Shown here: positions 34,043 through 43,114 of the stretch, piece by piece | Position numbering within the stretch: the first letter of the stretch is position 1 | How the letters are laid out: each line of letters opens with the position of its first letter | Program-made: the position numbers and the translations under genes | Assembly: GCA_013288135.1 (NCBI GenBank) | Contig: JABDCL010000003.1 | Span: 62,001 to 126,000 of the forward strand | Reading direction: 5' to 3' | Origin: Gammaproteobacteria bacterium | GTDB taxonomy: Bacteria; Pseudomonadota; Gammaproteobacteria; UBA6186; Azoamicaceae | DNA length: 64,000 nucleotides | The notes under the pieces: model-generated | Databases searched by the model: none | The model's input: only the letters and a program-made list of their open reading frames with translations | What the model was told of the DNA's origin: nothing

Positions 34043-35101
34043 TTATTTTTTAATCCCTAGTGCTTTTAATCTCTCTTCAAGAGAGGGATGAGTAGAAAAA
34101 AGATTGTTGATCGATCCCAGAGAAGCAAAGCCTGCATAATTGGGATCGTAGAAATATGAAGCATTTCTTACTTGTTCATGGGGTGTATTAGAATAAGCTT
34201 TATTATAAGTTTCAGAATTATCTTTATGATCGGAATCAATTTTAAGGAGTGCACGCGCTAAGGGTTCATTATCCCGCATTAATTCTACACAGCCTGTGTC
34301 TGCCATCAGTTCTCGGGTACGGCTTAAATAAAGCATTAAAAGAATAGTTAGGATGGGCAAAACAAAGCGAGCGATGACAATAACGATTAAGATCCCATTG
34401 TCACGGCGACCGCGTCCAAATAATACTCCTCTAAATAGTAGATCGATTGCAATTAAAATTAAATTGCTTAATAATGCTACCGTAATTGTTAGTCGAATAT
34501 CATTGTGGCGAACATGAGATAATTCATGAGCCATCACGGCTTGCAATTCTTGTCTATCCAGTTTTTGCAATAATCCTCGGGTAATGGCAACCATGGCAGA
34601 TTTTTCGCTAAAACCACTGGCAAAAGCATTCATATAATCTGCATTAATGATAAATATTTTTGGCATAAAATTAAGTCCAGCGGCAATTTTTAATTCTTCT
34701 ATGACATTATATAATTGACGTTCTTCTGGATTTTCAAACTTTTCAGGGTTAACCTCAATATAATCAGTTCCCAGCATCACTAGATTTTCATGAAAGTAAT
34801 AAGTAATTAATAGTGAAATTGCTGCAACCACCAACATAATAAGGGTTGCATAAGGAAAAGTTTTGAAAGTAATTAAATTTATAAGTATTTCCGATAAAGG
34901 GACTTGTAAAGCGACTTGTTGGTTTTGATCATAATATTGAATAGAATTGAAATAGGCGTCAATAATAAACCCAACCGCACAATAAATGATAATAAATAAA
35001 ACAATAACATTTCGAGTGTTTTTCTCGTTTTTACGTAAGGCTTCTCGCCAATCTGTCGCACTAACCTGATATTGATTGAGATTTTGATTGTGATTGCTCA
35101 T
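34043..35101 (-). CDS. htpX: M48 family zinc metalloprotease, HtpX-like
   Basis: The 352-residue membrane protease has two N-terminal spans, a zinc-binding HELSH in VMAHELSHVRHNDIRL, another pair of spans, and a distal Glu in RELMADTG. It cleaves damaged membrane proteins. I place the start at the ATG at 35099-35101 (GGAA 6 bases upstream) because the longer frame runs into an inverted repeat element. It follows lemA on the same strand with 144 bases between, the usual lemA-htpX order. Confidence 0.9.
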   Translation of the reverse strand: MSNHNQNLNQYQVSATDWREALRKNEKNTRNVIVLFIIIYCAVGFIIDAYFNSIQYYDQNQQVALQVPLSEILINLITFKTFPYATLIMLVVAAISLLITYYFHENLVMLGTDYIEVNPEKFENPEERQLYNVIEELKIAAGLNFMPKIFIINADYMNAFASGFSEKSAMVAITRGLLQKLDRQELQAVMAHELSHVRHNDIRLTITVALLSNLILIAIDLLFRGVLFGRGRRDNGILIVIVIARFVLPILTILLMLYLSRTRELMADTGCVELMRDNEPLARALLKIDSDHKDNSETYNKAYSNTPHEQVRNASYFYDPNYAGFASLGSINNLFSTHPSLEERLKALGIKK

Positions 35102-35135
35102 GTATGTTCCATTCAAAATACTTATCTGGTTGCTG

Positions 35136-35226
35136 TATAGTGCTCCAGGAAGCATTTTGTTTCGGGAGATTTACTTGGCTTGCGGAATGGCCCCTCCTTT
35201 AACAAAATACTTCCTGGAACACTATA
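35136..35226. repeat. 91-bp inverted-repeat element between lemA and htpX
   Basis: Arms of 26 bp (35136-35161 and 35201-35226) match in reverse complement at 24 of 26 positions and flank a 39-base loop. It begins TATAGTGCTCCAGGAAG. It looks like a short mobile or REP-type element inserted within the operon and could act as a processing or termination point. Confidence 0.6.
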
Positions 35227-35245
35227 AACGGTAAACACTACAATG

Positions 35246-35824
35246 CTATAGTTTTACCGTATAATTCTCTCGATCTTGAATGGTTTCTTGTGGTAACTGC
35301 CAATATTCAAAATTAACATCTAACTTTGAAGGAGACAGTGATACAACCATAGATTGGATAAATGATTTTTTGGTTGCATTATATCGTTCAATGCTATCAT
35401 TTAAAGCTTGTTTTGAAAATGCTAATTTGTTTTCAGTGTTGACAATTTCTTCTTGAAGTTGCATAGCATTTTCGTTTGCTTTTAAATTAGGATACTGTTC
35501 AAATACCACACTAATATTCGAAGCAATGCGAGAAATTGCGTTTTCAGCATCAATTCGTCCTTTTTGATCACCGGTTTTTTCTGCTTGAATGGATTGATTT
35601 CTAAGAGATACCACTTGTGATAAGGTCGATTTTTCGTAATCCATATAGTTTTTAACCACATTAATTAATGATTCAAACACTTTAAAGCGACGATCAAGTT
35701 GAATATCAACTTGTTTTTGGTTATTACGAACTGCTTCTATCAGCTGTATAAGCGTGTTGTATATACTAATAAACCAAACAACGATTACCGCTATGATTAT
35801 TAATAAAATTATGAGAGTATTCAT
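35246..35824 (-). CDS. lemA: LemA family protein
   Basis: The 192-residue protein has one N-terminal membrane span (LIILLIIIAVIVVWFISIYN) followed by a long helical domain with VRNNQKQVDIQLDRRFKVFESL and the conserved end NVNFEYWQLP-like stretch (DVNFEYWQLP). LemA proteins are inner-membrane anchored and usually encoded with htpX, as here; their exact role is not established. The frame and length fit the family. Confidence 0.93.
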   Translation of the reverse strand: MNTLIILLIIIAVIVVWFISIYNTLIQLIEAVRNNQKQVDIQLDRRFKVFESLINVVKNYMDYEKSTLSQVVSLRNQSIQAEKTGDQKGRIDAENAISRIASNISVVFEQYPNLKANENAMQLQEEIVNTENKLAFSKQALNDSIERYNATKKSFIQSMVVSLSPSKLDVNFEYWQLPQETIQDRENYTVKL

Positions 35825-35977
35825 TTTGAACCTTCTTTTTAATCCTTACTGTTCTGGTACTTTGGTTATCGGTTATTAATGTAATATCTTTAAATTGCTG
35901 GGATGCTTAGAGAATTTAATATTAATGGGCCGGCACTTAAGACCGCTCACAACATAAGACATTGGATAGGTCTACAA

Positions 35978-36451
35978 ATGAAGATTGAAGAAAAATTGTT
36001 ACAATTGTGTCAAAAAAAACAGTTGACTCTGGGTGCAGCAGAATCTTGTACGGGAGGGGCATTTTCTGCTCGTTTAACCGCTATCCCAGACGCTTCTAAA
36101 TGTTTTATGGGATCGATTGTTGCTTATACGAATACTGTAAAAACTAAGTTATTGAATATACCACAAGAAAAAATTGAAAAGTATGGGGCAGTGAGCTTGC
36201 CCGTTGTGACTTCAATGTTAGAGGCAGTGTGTATGCAACTCAATAGTGCGCTTGGGGTTGCCATTACAGGGTTTGCTGGCCCAACAGGGGGTACCTCTGA
36301 AGCTCCCATTGGAACTGTTTTTATTGCAGTGGGTGGAAAGGGCTTACCGACCAAAACTATTCATCTTCATCTTAAAGGGTCTCGACAAGAAATCATTCAA
36401 CAAACTGTAGAGTATGCCATATTGGCGCTGGTTGAAATTTTAGAGCCATAA
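35978..36451 (+). CDS. pncC: Nicotinamide-nucleotide amidohydrolase (CinA C-terminal/PncC)
   Basis: The 158-residue protein is the stand-alone CinA domain that deamidates NMN to NaMN in pyridine nucleotide recycling. Motifs AESCTGG (nucleophile Ser), GSIVAYTNTVKTKLL (Lys) and GVAITGFAGPTGGTSEAP are present. I place the start at the ATG at 35978 with TAGG 7 bases upstream; an in-frame ATG at 35903 would add 25 residues that do not fit the family. It is divergent from lemA. With nudC in the same window, two steps of NAD turnover are encoded here. Confidence 0.9.
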   Translation: MKIEEKLLQLCQKKQLTLGAAESCTGGAFSARLTAIPDASKCFMGSIVAYTNTVKTKLLNIPQEKIEKYGAVSLPVVTSMLEAVCMQLNSALGVAITGFAGPTGGTSEAPIGTVFIAVGGKGLPTKTIHLHLKGSRQEIIQQTVEYAILALVEILEP

Positions 36452-36490
36452 AATTAAAAATAGAACTGAACTAAGCTCGAAAAAAACAAA

Positions 36491-36512
36491 GGGATAATAT
36501 TACTATTATCCC
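36491..36512 (-). terminator. Intrinsic terminator of the 39-aa gene
   Basis: A perfect 9-bp stem GGGATAATA/TATTATCCC with a 4-base loop is followed on the minus strand by TTTGTTTTTTT, a classic intrinsic terminator. It lies 29 bases beyond the stop of the small minus-strand gene and may also stop pncC reads from the other side. Confidence 0.7.
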
Positions 36513-36541
36513 TCGGTTTAAAAAATAACCTAAGTTATTAT

Positions 36542-36661
36542 TTAGTTTTTAGTTTTATCACCTTGACCGGGCATTGGTTGCCTGCCTGGTTGGTTTTGAT
36601 CACGTCGTGGATCACGTTGTTGTTCACCTGGTCCACCTGGTCTTTTTGGATCTGTTGGCAT
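36542..36661 (-). CDS. Small Pro/Gly/Arg/Gln-rich protein, 39 aa
   Basis: The frame encodes 39 residues beginning MPTDPKRPGGPGEQQRDPRR, with more Gln, Pro and Arg after that and a basic end. A strong AAGGAGAATGTT ribosome binding site precedes the ATG, and an intrinsic terminator follows, so this looks like a real, separately transcribed gene. It has no hydrophobic stretch and is likely disordered. I know no family for it. Confidence 0.65.
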   Translation of the reverse strand: MPTDPKRPGGPGEQQRDPRRDQNQPGRQPMPGQGDKTKN

Positions 36662-36836
36662 AACATTCTCCTTCAATAAAGTTAAAAGTGTTTGCTACTA
36701 AAGGTAGCAATTTGAAGTATAGTACAAATATTTTAGTTAGGTTAATAGTATATTTAATAAAAGAAGCCTAAAATTAATGAAGTCTTTACAGTAAAAGCTT
36801 AAACTTTAGCCATATGCTAAAGAGGAGATTGATGGC

Positions 36837-37649
36837 GTGTCGTTGTCGGCTGCACAAACACAGTTGCTTGAAAACAATAATATTCCCATGGAATTAAAAA
36901 AATTCTTTGCGGATGAACTTGGAAATAATGGAATCCCTAAAGAAAAAGACTCACCTGATTTTCTTATGTTATTAATTGAACAATTGCAAAAAGTCGATAG
37001 TCGTTTACAAAAACAACGTACAAAATTAAGTCTTGCGAAGGTGGGTCAGCTATCACCCGCTTTACCAGAAGAAGATATTAGTGTTGATGCTTTAGAAGAA
37101 GTTGTTAAACAAGAATGGATCGTTGCAACTGCACTGTGGCGTATTACCGATCAAGTTGTTACAAATCCAGTAGAATTTGGAATAATATTAAAACCAGAGC
37201 ATGTGCAGTATGCCTTTGATAAGAAAAATCTTGCTGCAGTCGAAATGATTAAATATGTAAAACCGGAATTTTTTGAACTGAACACGGTTTCATTATTTCG
37301 AGCTTGTGTGACTGCAGGGGTAGGTATCATTAGTGGTGCAATTTTAGGCCTGTATGGAGGATTGGTAGGTGGTGCAATCTGCGGATATCAAAAAAGAATA
37401 GGGGGTTTTGTTGCCATTATTTTTAGTTTTTTATATGGCATTTTAGGCCTTATTAGGGGATGTGCTAAGGGAATTTTGAAAGGGGGACGTATTGGGTTTC
37501 AAACAGGACACATTCCGATTGCTATTCAACTTGGATATCAGGCCGCTTTTTTAAATCCATTTAATGCAGAGTCTGGAACAAAGTATCAACAAGAAGAAGA
37601 ATTAAAAACGCAAGAAACTTTATTTAAATTGGCTCAAAATTCTATTTAA
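36837..37649 (+). CDS. Unknown 270-aa protein with Gly-rich hydrophobic segment
   Basis: No family is recognised. It begins at a GTG with AGAGGAG 9 bases upstream; the ATG at 36832 is in another frame. Residues 1-150 are helical and charged. Residues about 152-222 are hydrophobic and Gly-rich (AGVGIISGAILGLYGGLVGG, then FVAIIFSFLYGILGLI), enough for two membrane-inserting segments. The tail is acidic and Gln-rich. No N-terminal signal peptide is present. It is convergent with tesA, with 1 base between the stop codons. Confidence 0.65.
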   Translation: MSLSAAQTQLLENNNIPMELKKFFADELGNNGIPKEKDSPDFLMLLIEQLQKVDSRLQKQRTKLSLAKVGQLSPALPEEDISVDALEEVVKQEWIVATALWRITDQVVTNPVEFGIILKPEHVQYAFDKKNLAAVEMIKYVKPEFFELNTVSLFRACVTAGVGIISGAILGLYGGLVGGAICGYQKRIGGFVAIIFSFLYGILGLIRGCAKGILKGGRIGFQTGHIPIAIQLGYQAAFLNPFNAESGTKYQQEEELKTQETLFKLAQNSI

Positions 37650-37650
37650 A

Positions 37651-38289
37651 TTACCCAGAACGTGATAACATTTTTTCTAAAAAAGGCCACACTGTATCCA
37701 GTATTAAAGGTTGTGCTGCTTCATTAGGATGCAATCCATCATTTTGGATTAATTCTGGTTTAAGCACTACTTTTTCTAATAAAAAAGGGATCCTTGGTAA
37801 ATGGTATTCATCTGAAACAGTCTCAAAGACGTGTTCAAATTTCTTTCGATAAATGGGTCCATAGTTAACGGGAATTAAAAAACCAGCCAATAGAACTCGA
37901 GCTTTTGTTTTCTTCGCAAGTTCGACCATTTGTGATAAGTTAGATTGCATGGCTACTGTTGAAAGTCCACGCAGACCATCATTACTGCCTAGCCCAATGA
38001 TCACAATGGAAGGTTTATACTGTTTGAGGGCTTGAGGAAGGCTTGTTAGGCCATTACTCGAGGTGTTTCCGCTGATGCTTACATTGACGACATGATAAGG
38101 ATATTTGTTATCTTCTAGTCTTTTTTCCAATAGGGAAACCCAACCTTGTTCAGGAGGAATGCCATAAGCTGCACTTAAGGAATCGCCAACTACTAAAATA
38201 GTAGAAATACTAGACGTAGCCAATGCTAAACTGGGTAAGCAGAGCAATGAAATTAATGTTGAAAAGACAATAAGGAAACGATGTAACAT
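37651..38289 (-). CDS. tesA: SGNH/GDSL esterase, TesA-like
   Basis: This is a periplasmic multifunctional esterase/thioesterase. I start it at the ATG at 38287-38289 (212 residues), because the longer frame crosses ybbA. A signal peptide (about residues 1-24) precedes the GDSL block VVGDSLSAAYG (Ser37), GLGSNDG and DGLHPNEAAQ (Asp and His). Its start codon overlaps that of the divergent ybbA by 2 bases (CATG). In E. coli, TesA works with the YbbA-YbbP ABC complex, and the same divergent arrangement is kept here. Confidence 0.92.
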   Translation of the reverse strand: MLHRFLIVFSTLISLLCLPSLALATSSISTILVVGDSLSAAYGIPPEQGWVSLLEKRLEDNKYPYHVVNVSISGNTSSNGLTSLPQALKQYKPSIVIIGLGSNDGLRGLSTVAMQSNLSQMVELAKKTKARVLLAGFLIPVNYGPIYRKKFEHVFETVSDEYHLPRIPFLLEKVVLKPELIQNDGLHPNEAAQPLILDTVWPFLEKMLSRSG

Positions 38290-38953
38290 GAAAATCCGTG
38301 CCGAACACCTAACTAAAACAGTATCTCTACCAATGGCAAAAACTCTCACTATTCTACAGGATGTTTCTCTAAATATCGACACAGGAGATATATTGGGAAT
38401 TTTAGGGGTCTCTGGATCTGGCAAGTCAACGCTTTTAGGTCTATTAGCAGGATTAGATTTGCCCACTCAAGGCCGAGTATTTTGGAATGACACCAGCCTA
38501 AATGAATTAAATGAAGATGGCCGTGCGCGTTTACGTTTGCATCACGCTGGTTTTATTTTTCAAAATTTTGAATTGCTACCTGCTTATACTGCTTTAGAAA
38601 ATGTTTTACTACCATTAGAGTTGATTGGACAAACGGATGCAACATCAAAAGCGAAACTTTGTTTAAAAGAAGTGGAGCTTTCAGCACGAATGCATCATTA
38701 TCCAAATCAATTATCAGGTGGGGAACAACAAAGGGTCGCCATTGCAAGAGCTTTTGCAATTCAGCCAAGCATATTATTTGCAGATGAACCCACAGGTAAT
38801 TTAGATCAAAAAACCGGATCACACATTATTGAATTATTGTTTGAATTAAATCAAAGACATAAAACAACTTTGGTTTTTGTAACGCATGATCCGACTTTAA
38901 GTAAAATCTGCTCTAAGATCTTACATTTATCTGAAGGAAAACTAGAAGCGTGA
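38288..38953 (+). CDS. ybbA: ABC transporter ATP-binding protein YbbA
   Basis: The 221-residue ATPase has Walker A GVSGSGKSTLL, Q-loop QNFELLPAYTALENV, signature LSGGEQQRVAIARA and Walker B ILFADEPTGNLD, typical of the MacB/LolD class. It powers the membrane partner YbbP encoded next, with a 4-base overlap. Divergent from tesA with overlapping start codons. The likely role is moving or extracting hydrophobic compounds in the cell envelope. Confidence 0.93.
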   Translation: MKIRAEHLTKTVSLPMAKTLTILQDVSLNIDTGDILGILGVSGSGKSTLLGLLAGLDLPTQGRVFWNDTSLNELNEDGRARLRLHHAGFIFQNFELLPAYTALENVLLPLELIGQTDATSKAKLCLKEVELSARMHHYPNQLSGGEQQRVAIARAFAIQPSILFADEPTGNLDQKTGSHIIELLFELNQRHKTTLVFVTHDPTLSKICSKILHLSEGKLEA

Positions 38954-41388
38954 ACCTTAATTTTTTAAGTCGAGATTTTAAACATACTGAAATTAAACTG
39001 TTATTTATCACAATGATATTATCAGTTTTTTGTGTGAGTTCGGCTATTATTTTAACACAAGGGATCCAATCAGGATTATCGGATACGACAGGTTCATGGT
39101 TGGGGGGTGATAGGATCCTCAAATCTCCAAATCCCATTGAACCAGAAATAAAAGAAAAAGCAAAAGCATTACATTTACAAACAACAGAAACTTTGACTTT
39201 TTTGAGTATGTTGGTTCATCATGATGATCTGGCTTTAGCAGAAGTTAAAGCAGTGGATGAACAATATCCACTTAAGGGTGAATTGCGAGGGACATCTCAG
39301 CTATTTACGGCGGATAAACCCTTATTGACTGTTCCAGAACCTGGCTCTGTTTGGCTTGAAGCCAGTCTTTTCTCATTATTAAATGTCAAAATCAATGATA
39401 CCATTTTAATTGGAGTGGCCCCTTTTAAAATAACAGAAGTAATGACTTTTGAATCTGATCGGGGTGGGGAGGGATTTATGTTAGCCCCTCGTGCCTTAAT
39501 TAATCAAAAAGACATTGCTAAAACTGCAGTTATCCAACCGGGGAGTCGACTTAGCTATGCTCTTTTGATTGCAGGACCCGATCAGAACTTAAAAGAATTT
39601 GACGCTTGGGTTTTACCTAAAATAACGCCAACAGAATCTTTTCTGAATGCAAAAGAAGCTCGGCCGACCCTAAAAACCTTGTTAGATCAGGGAGAAAACT
39701 ATTTAACGCTTATCGTAGTTATTAACTTAATTTTAGCGGGAGTCGCAATTTCTGCAGCAGCAAAAAGATTTGCCGCCCGGCAGTTCAATACAGTTGCAAT
39801 ATATCGTTGTTTTGGTGCAAGCGCTCAATGGATTTTTATTCGTTATACGGTGGAAATTATTATTTTGGGCCTTATCGCAGGTGTTATTGGGTTTTTGCTA
39901 GGATTTTTTGTGGTTTATTGGTGTCAAGACTTGTTTGAAAAGCTTCTTATGCAAAAAATAGAAATAACTTTGATTATTCCTGCAATTTTTGCGATTTTGA
40001 CAGTTTTAGTATTAACCTTTGGTTTTGCTTTCCCACCTTTATATGCATTAAGAAAAATTTCACCGATGAGAATATTAAGAAGAGATCTTTCTGTAAAAGG
40101 AAAAAGTAATAAAGGATTATTACTTCGATCCCTGAACTTATTATTGAACATATTAATAAGCAGTTTAGGTAATTTATTGGGTAAGTTTTCAAGTAAATTG
40201 AATGTGAGTGTTCGTTATGGGCTTGCCAATATTGCGCGTTATCCTTATGAGAATTCAATTCAACTCTTAGCATTTTCTTTGGTTTTTATGGCGGCATGTC
40301 TTTTGTTTCTGGTTCGTACTGATCTTATTCAAACTTGGCACAATAAAATCCCTCAATTTGCACCAAATTATTTTGTCATTAACGTTGGTCCCGAAGAAAA
40401 AGACCATTTTCAGACTTTTTTGCATCAAAATGCTATTGAAACTCAAGAACTTTATCCGATTATCAGAGGGCGATTATTAGCAGTCAATAATGAAATTGTT
40501 GAGTTATCAGAAACGGTTAATAACACTAATAATAATGGCAATAGTAGTAATAGTAGTAATAGTGGTAATAATGGTAAACGTCAGTTACATCGTTTATTGA
40601 ATCTTACCTATGGTTTAAATTTACAAAAAGATAATAAAATCATTGCTGGTTCTTGGTTATCTACGCAGGACACAGGAAAATCTGTTATTTCTATCGAAAA
40701 AGGGTTTTCAGAACGTCAAAATATTCATATGGGAGATATCTTAAAATTTCAAATAGGTGAGAAACTCATTGAAGCGACAGTAACCAGCATTCGCACGGTG
40801 GAATGGGATTCTTTTAATCCTAACTTTTTTGTAATTTTTCCACCCAAAGTAATTGATGTATTTCCTACAAGCTATATGACCAGTTTTTATGTTGCACCAG
40901 ATAAAGTACCGTTATTAAGAACACTTATAAAACAATTTCCTGCAATTAATTTGATTGATATCTCTCAAATCCTTAAATTAGTAGCCGTTTTAATTAATTT
41001 ACTTTCTACCGTCATTGAGATTTTATGTGGGTTTACCGCGATTATGGCTTTTATTTTACTGTGGTGCACCATTGTTTCTAATTTAGACGAGAGAACACGT
41101 AATGCCGTTTTATTTCGTGCCATTGGGGTTGGGAATAAGAGTTTACTGTTCATATTATTATCTGAATTTTTATTATTAGGCTTTGTTTCCGGATTGATTG
41201 CTGCTTTAGGAGCTAGTGCAATTTATGCTTGGCTAGCAATAAATATTTTTACTTTAAATTTTATCCCTAATTGGTTATTACTAATTTTTGGCCCATTATT
41301 TAGTATGATTTTAGTGGGTGGGGGAGGGTGGCTTGGGATCCGAAAAGTCTTTATACTTCCACCGATTCAAATATTTTCTAGGATTTAA
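38950..41388 (+). CDS. ybbP: FtsX-type ABC permease YbbP
   Basis: The 812-residue permease has an N-terminal span, a large periplasmic region, a block of three spans (about 255-365), a second periplasmic region, and three C-terminal spans (about 685-800). The layout matches YbbP, an FtsX/MacB-like permease with two repeats. An Asn/Ser/Gly run encoded by a trinucleotide tract at about residues 523-542 lies in the second periplasmic part and is not usual in the family. It overlaps ybbA by 4 bases. Confidence 0.92.
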   Translation: MNLNFLSRDFKHTEIKLLFITMILSVFCVSSAIILTQGIQSGLSDTTGSWLGGDRILKSPNPIEPEIKEKAKALHLQTTETLTFLSMLVHHDDLALAEVKAVDEQYPLKGELRGTSQLFTADKPLLTVPEPGSVWLEASLFSLLNVKINDTILIGVAPFKITEVMTFESDRGGEGFMLAPRALINQKDIAKTAVIQPGSRLSYALLIAGPDQNLKEFDAWVLPKITPTESFLNAKEARPTLKTLLDQGENYLTLIVVINLILAGVAISAAAKRFAARQFNTVAIYRCFGASAQWIFIRYTVEIIILGLIAGVIGFLLGFFVVYWCQDLFEKLLMQKIEITLIIPAIFAILTVLVLTFGFAFPPLYALRKISPMRILRRDLSVKGKSNKGLLLRSLNLLLNILISSLGNLLGKFSSKLNVSVRYGLANIARYPYENSIQLLAFSLVFMAACLLFLVRTDLIQTWHNKIPQFAPNYFVINVGPEEKDHFQTFLHQNAIETQELYPIIRGRLLAVNNEIVELSETVNNTNNNGNSSNSSNSGNNGKRQLHRLLNLTYGLNLQKDNKIIAGSWLSTQDTGKSVISIEKGFSERQNIHMGDILKFQIGEKLIEATVTSIRTVEWDSFNPNFFVIFPPKVIDVFPTSYMTSFYVAPDKVPLLRTLIKQFPAINLIDISQILKLVAVLINLLSTVIEILCGFTAIMAFILLWCTIVSNLDERTRNAVLFRAIGVGNKSLLFILLSEFLLLGFVSGLIAALGASAIYAWLAINIFTLNFIPNWLLLIFGPLFSMILVGGGGWLGIRKVFILPPIQIFSRI
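40516..40577 (+). repeat. In-frame trinucleotide tract in ybbP
   Basis: A run of AAT and AGT triplets with a few GGT/GGC encodes an Asn/Ser/Gly stretch. Because it is built of triplets, length changes would stay in frame. It looks like a slippage-prone microsatellite in a surface loop. Confidence 0.7.
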
Positions 41389-41412
41389 AACTTATATTGC
41401 TAGCTATTTATT

Positions 41413-42618
41413 TCAAATACTATTTTTATATAGATAATCCCGAGTTGAAGGGACATTATTTTTATTACGAGTTAATTGAATTTGAAAAATCATTAAATCT
41501 TGGTTACGGAATGCCGTTTCACAAGAGGTTAAGTAATATTCCCACATGCGACAAAAGGTTTCATTATATAGATTTTTAGCTTTATCCCAGTTATTTAAAA
41601 AACGTTCACGCCAATGTTTTAAGGTTTCTGCATAGTGATTATGTAAAATTTCCATATCCGTGACAATCAATTTGGATTTTTCGACTGTTGGAAAAACCTC
41701 TGATAGGGAAGGGCAATAGCCACCCGGGAATATATATTTTCGGATCCAAGGATTGGTTGGTCTTGGAGAACTCGTGGCTCCAATGGCATGTAATAACATA
41801 ATGCCATCATCATTTAAAAGATTATACGCTTGATTAAAATAGGTTTGAAAATGTGGAGTGCCCACATGCTCAAACATCCCGACAGAAACAATTCGATCAT
41901 ATTTATTTTTTTCTTCTCGATAATCGCGAAGATAAAATTTTACTCGATCAGAAAGACCGGCTTGTTTTGCTCTTTCTGTCGCAATCATATATTGATCTTT
42001 TGATAAGGTTAATCCAGTTACTTCTACATTTGCGTGTTTAGCAAGATATAAAGCCATTCCACCCCAACCTGATCCAATATCTAAAACGCGTTGGCCCGGT
42101 TGTAACAGTAGTTTCTTTGAGATATGGTATTTTTTGTTTTCTTGTGCTTTTTCAAGTGTATCTTCTTCTATGTTATTAAAATAAGCACAAGAATATTGTA
42201 GATCCCTATCTAAAAACAGCTGAATAAACTCTTGATTCATATCATAATGATGTGAAATATAACGACGCGAGAGTGATAAGGGATTATATTGTTGAAAATA
42301 ACAAGAAAACTTTGAAAATAAAAAAGCTATTTTTTGAGTAAGACTGGCATGATGTGCGTTTAATGAAAGATTTTGAGTACATAAATCCAGCAAATCACGA
42401 AGATCCCCTTGTTCTATCGTTATTGCCCCATTCATGTAGCCTTCACCTAATGCAAGCTCAGACTGCCAGAATAATTGATGTTTTATTTTCTTATTATGGA
42501 GCTTAATCGTGACATTTTTACCTGGGCTGCCAGAATAAACATAAGTTTTTCCATGGCTATCAATGATACGTAGGGTTCCAACTTGAATAAAAGATTTTAA
42601 GAGCTGATTTAAAAACAT
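41413..42618 (-). CDS. cfa: Cyclopropane-fatty-acyl-phospholipid synthase
   Basis: The 401-residue enzyme adds a methylene from SAM across double bonds of membrane lipids, usually on entry to stationary phase. The SAM-binding motif VLDIGSGWGGMALYLA is near residue 175, and SVGMFEHVG and FPGGYCPS follow, as in Cfa. Length is slightly above E. coli Cfa (382). It is convergent with ybbP, with 24 bases between the genes. No unusual features. Confidence 0.93.
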   Translation of the reverse strand: MFLNQLLKSFIQVGTLRIIDSHGKTYVYSGSPGKNVTIKLHNKKIKHQLFWQSELALGEGYMNGAITIEQGDLRDLLDLCTQNLSLNAHHASLTQKIAFLFSKFSCYFQQYNPLSLSRRYISHHYDMNQEFIQLFLDRDLQYSCAYFNNIEEDTLEKAQENKKYHISKKLLLQPGQRVLDIGSGWGGMALYLAKHANVEVTGLTLSKDQYMIATERAKQAGLSDRVKFYLRDYREEKNKYDRIVSVGMFEHVGTPHFQTYFNQAYNLLNDDGIMLLHAIGATSSPRPTNPWIRKYIFPGGYCPSLSEVFPTVEKSKLIVTDMEILHNHYAETLKHWRERFLNNWDKAKNLYNETFCRMWEYYLTSCETAFRNQDLMIFQIQLTRNKNNVPSTRDYLYKNSI

Positions 42619-42732
42619 AGTTTAATCAAAGTCCTTTTTTCTTACCTATAAATAAAGATAGCATAAAAAATGGGATCTATTCAAAGTTTAAGGATGGGAT
42701 ATTCTAAAATTCTTTAAATTTGATTAATTCGA

Positions 42733-42891
42733 TTAATTAGAACTTAAAATCGCAATATGTTCAATAGAGTCATCATCATCTTCTTCGTGCCTGTGGTGCC
42801 CTATCAGTTTTGTAGAGTTTTCGCTATTGAGGGGGCCATTAAGGTGGTCTTTTTGTAGTTCTGCTTGGATATTCTGGATATTACGGTTCAT
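42733..42891 (-). CDS. Small acidic/His-containing protein, 52 aa
   Basis: The frame encodes 52 residues starting MNRNIQNIQAELQKDH, with a central GHHRHEEDDDD cluster and a plain hydrophobic end (AILSSN). GAGGACGTAAC directly precedes the ATG, a good ribosome binding site. No family is known to me. The His/Asp cluster might bind metal, but that is a guess. It lies between cfa and the hydrolase gene in a region with no other ORF. Confidence 0.6.
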   Translation of the reverse strand: MNRNIQNIQAELQKDHLNGPLNSENSTKLIGHHRHEEDDDDSIEHIAILSSN

Positions 42892-43114
42892 GTTACGTCC
42901 TCAAATTTAATATGTTTGAAAATAAACTAACTTATATATTGAAGTATAGAATATTTTTGATTTTAAGCTAACTTGATGTCATGTATTAAGACCTTGTATC
43001 AATTATATGAATATCTTAAAAAGTGTTTTTTCTTTATTTTTCTAGAAATAGTTACAAATATTTACTCATTATGTTAACTTATATTTAGATATCCCACAAC
43101 TAAGGTTAATCCCT
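42892..43114. other. AT-rich gap without a recognised gene
   Basis: This stretch of 223 bases holds the leader of the small minus-strand gene and that of the hydrolase. It is AT-rich; I see no ORF with a ribosome binding site, RNA or repeat. Confidence 0.4.

Noticed and set aside
38290..38466. Longer start for tesA
   Set aside because: It would run antisense through ybbA and put 59 residues before a normal signal peptide.
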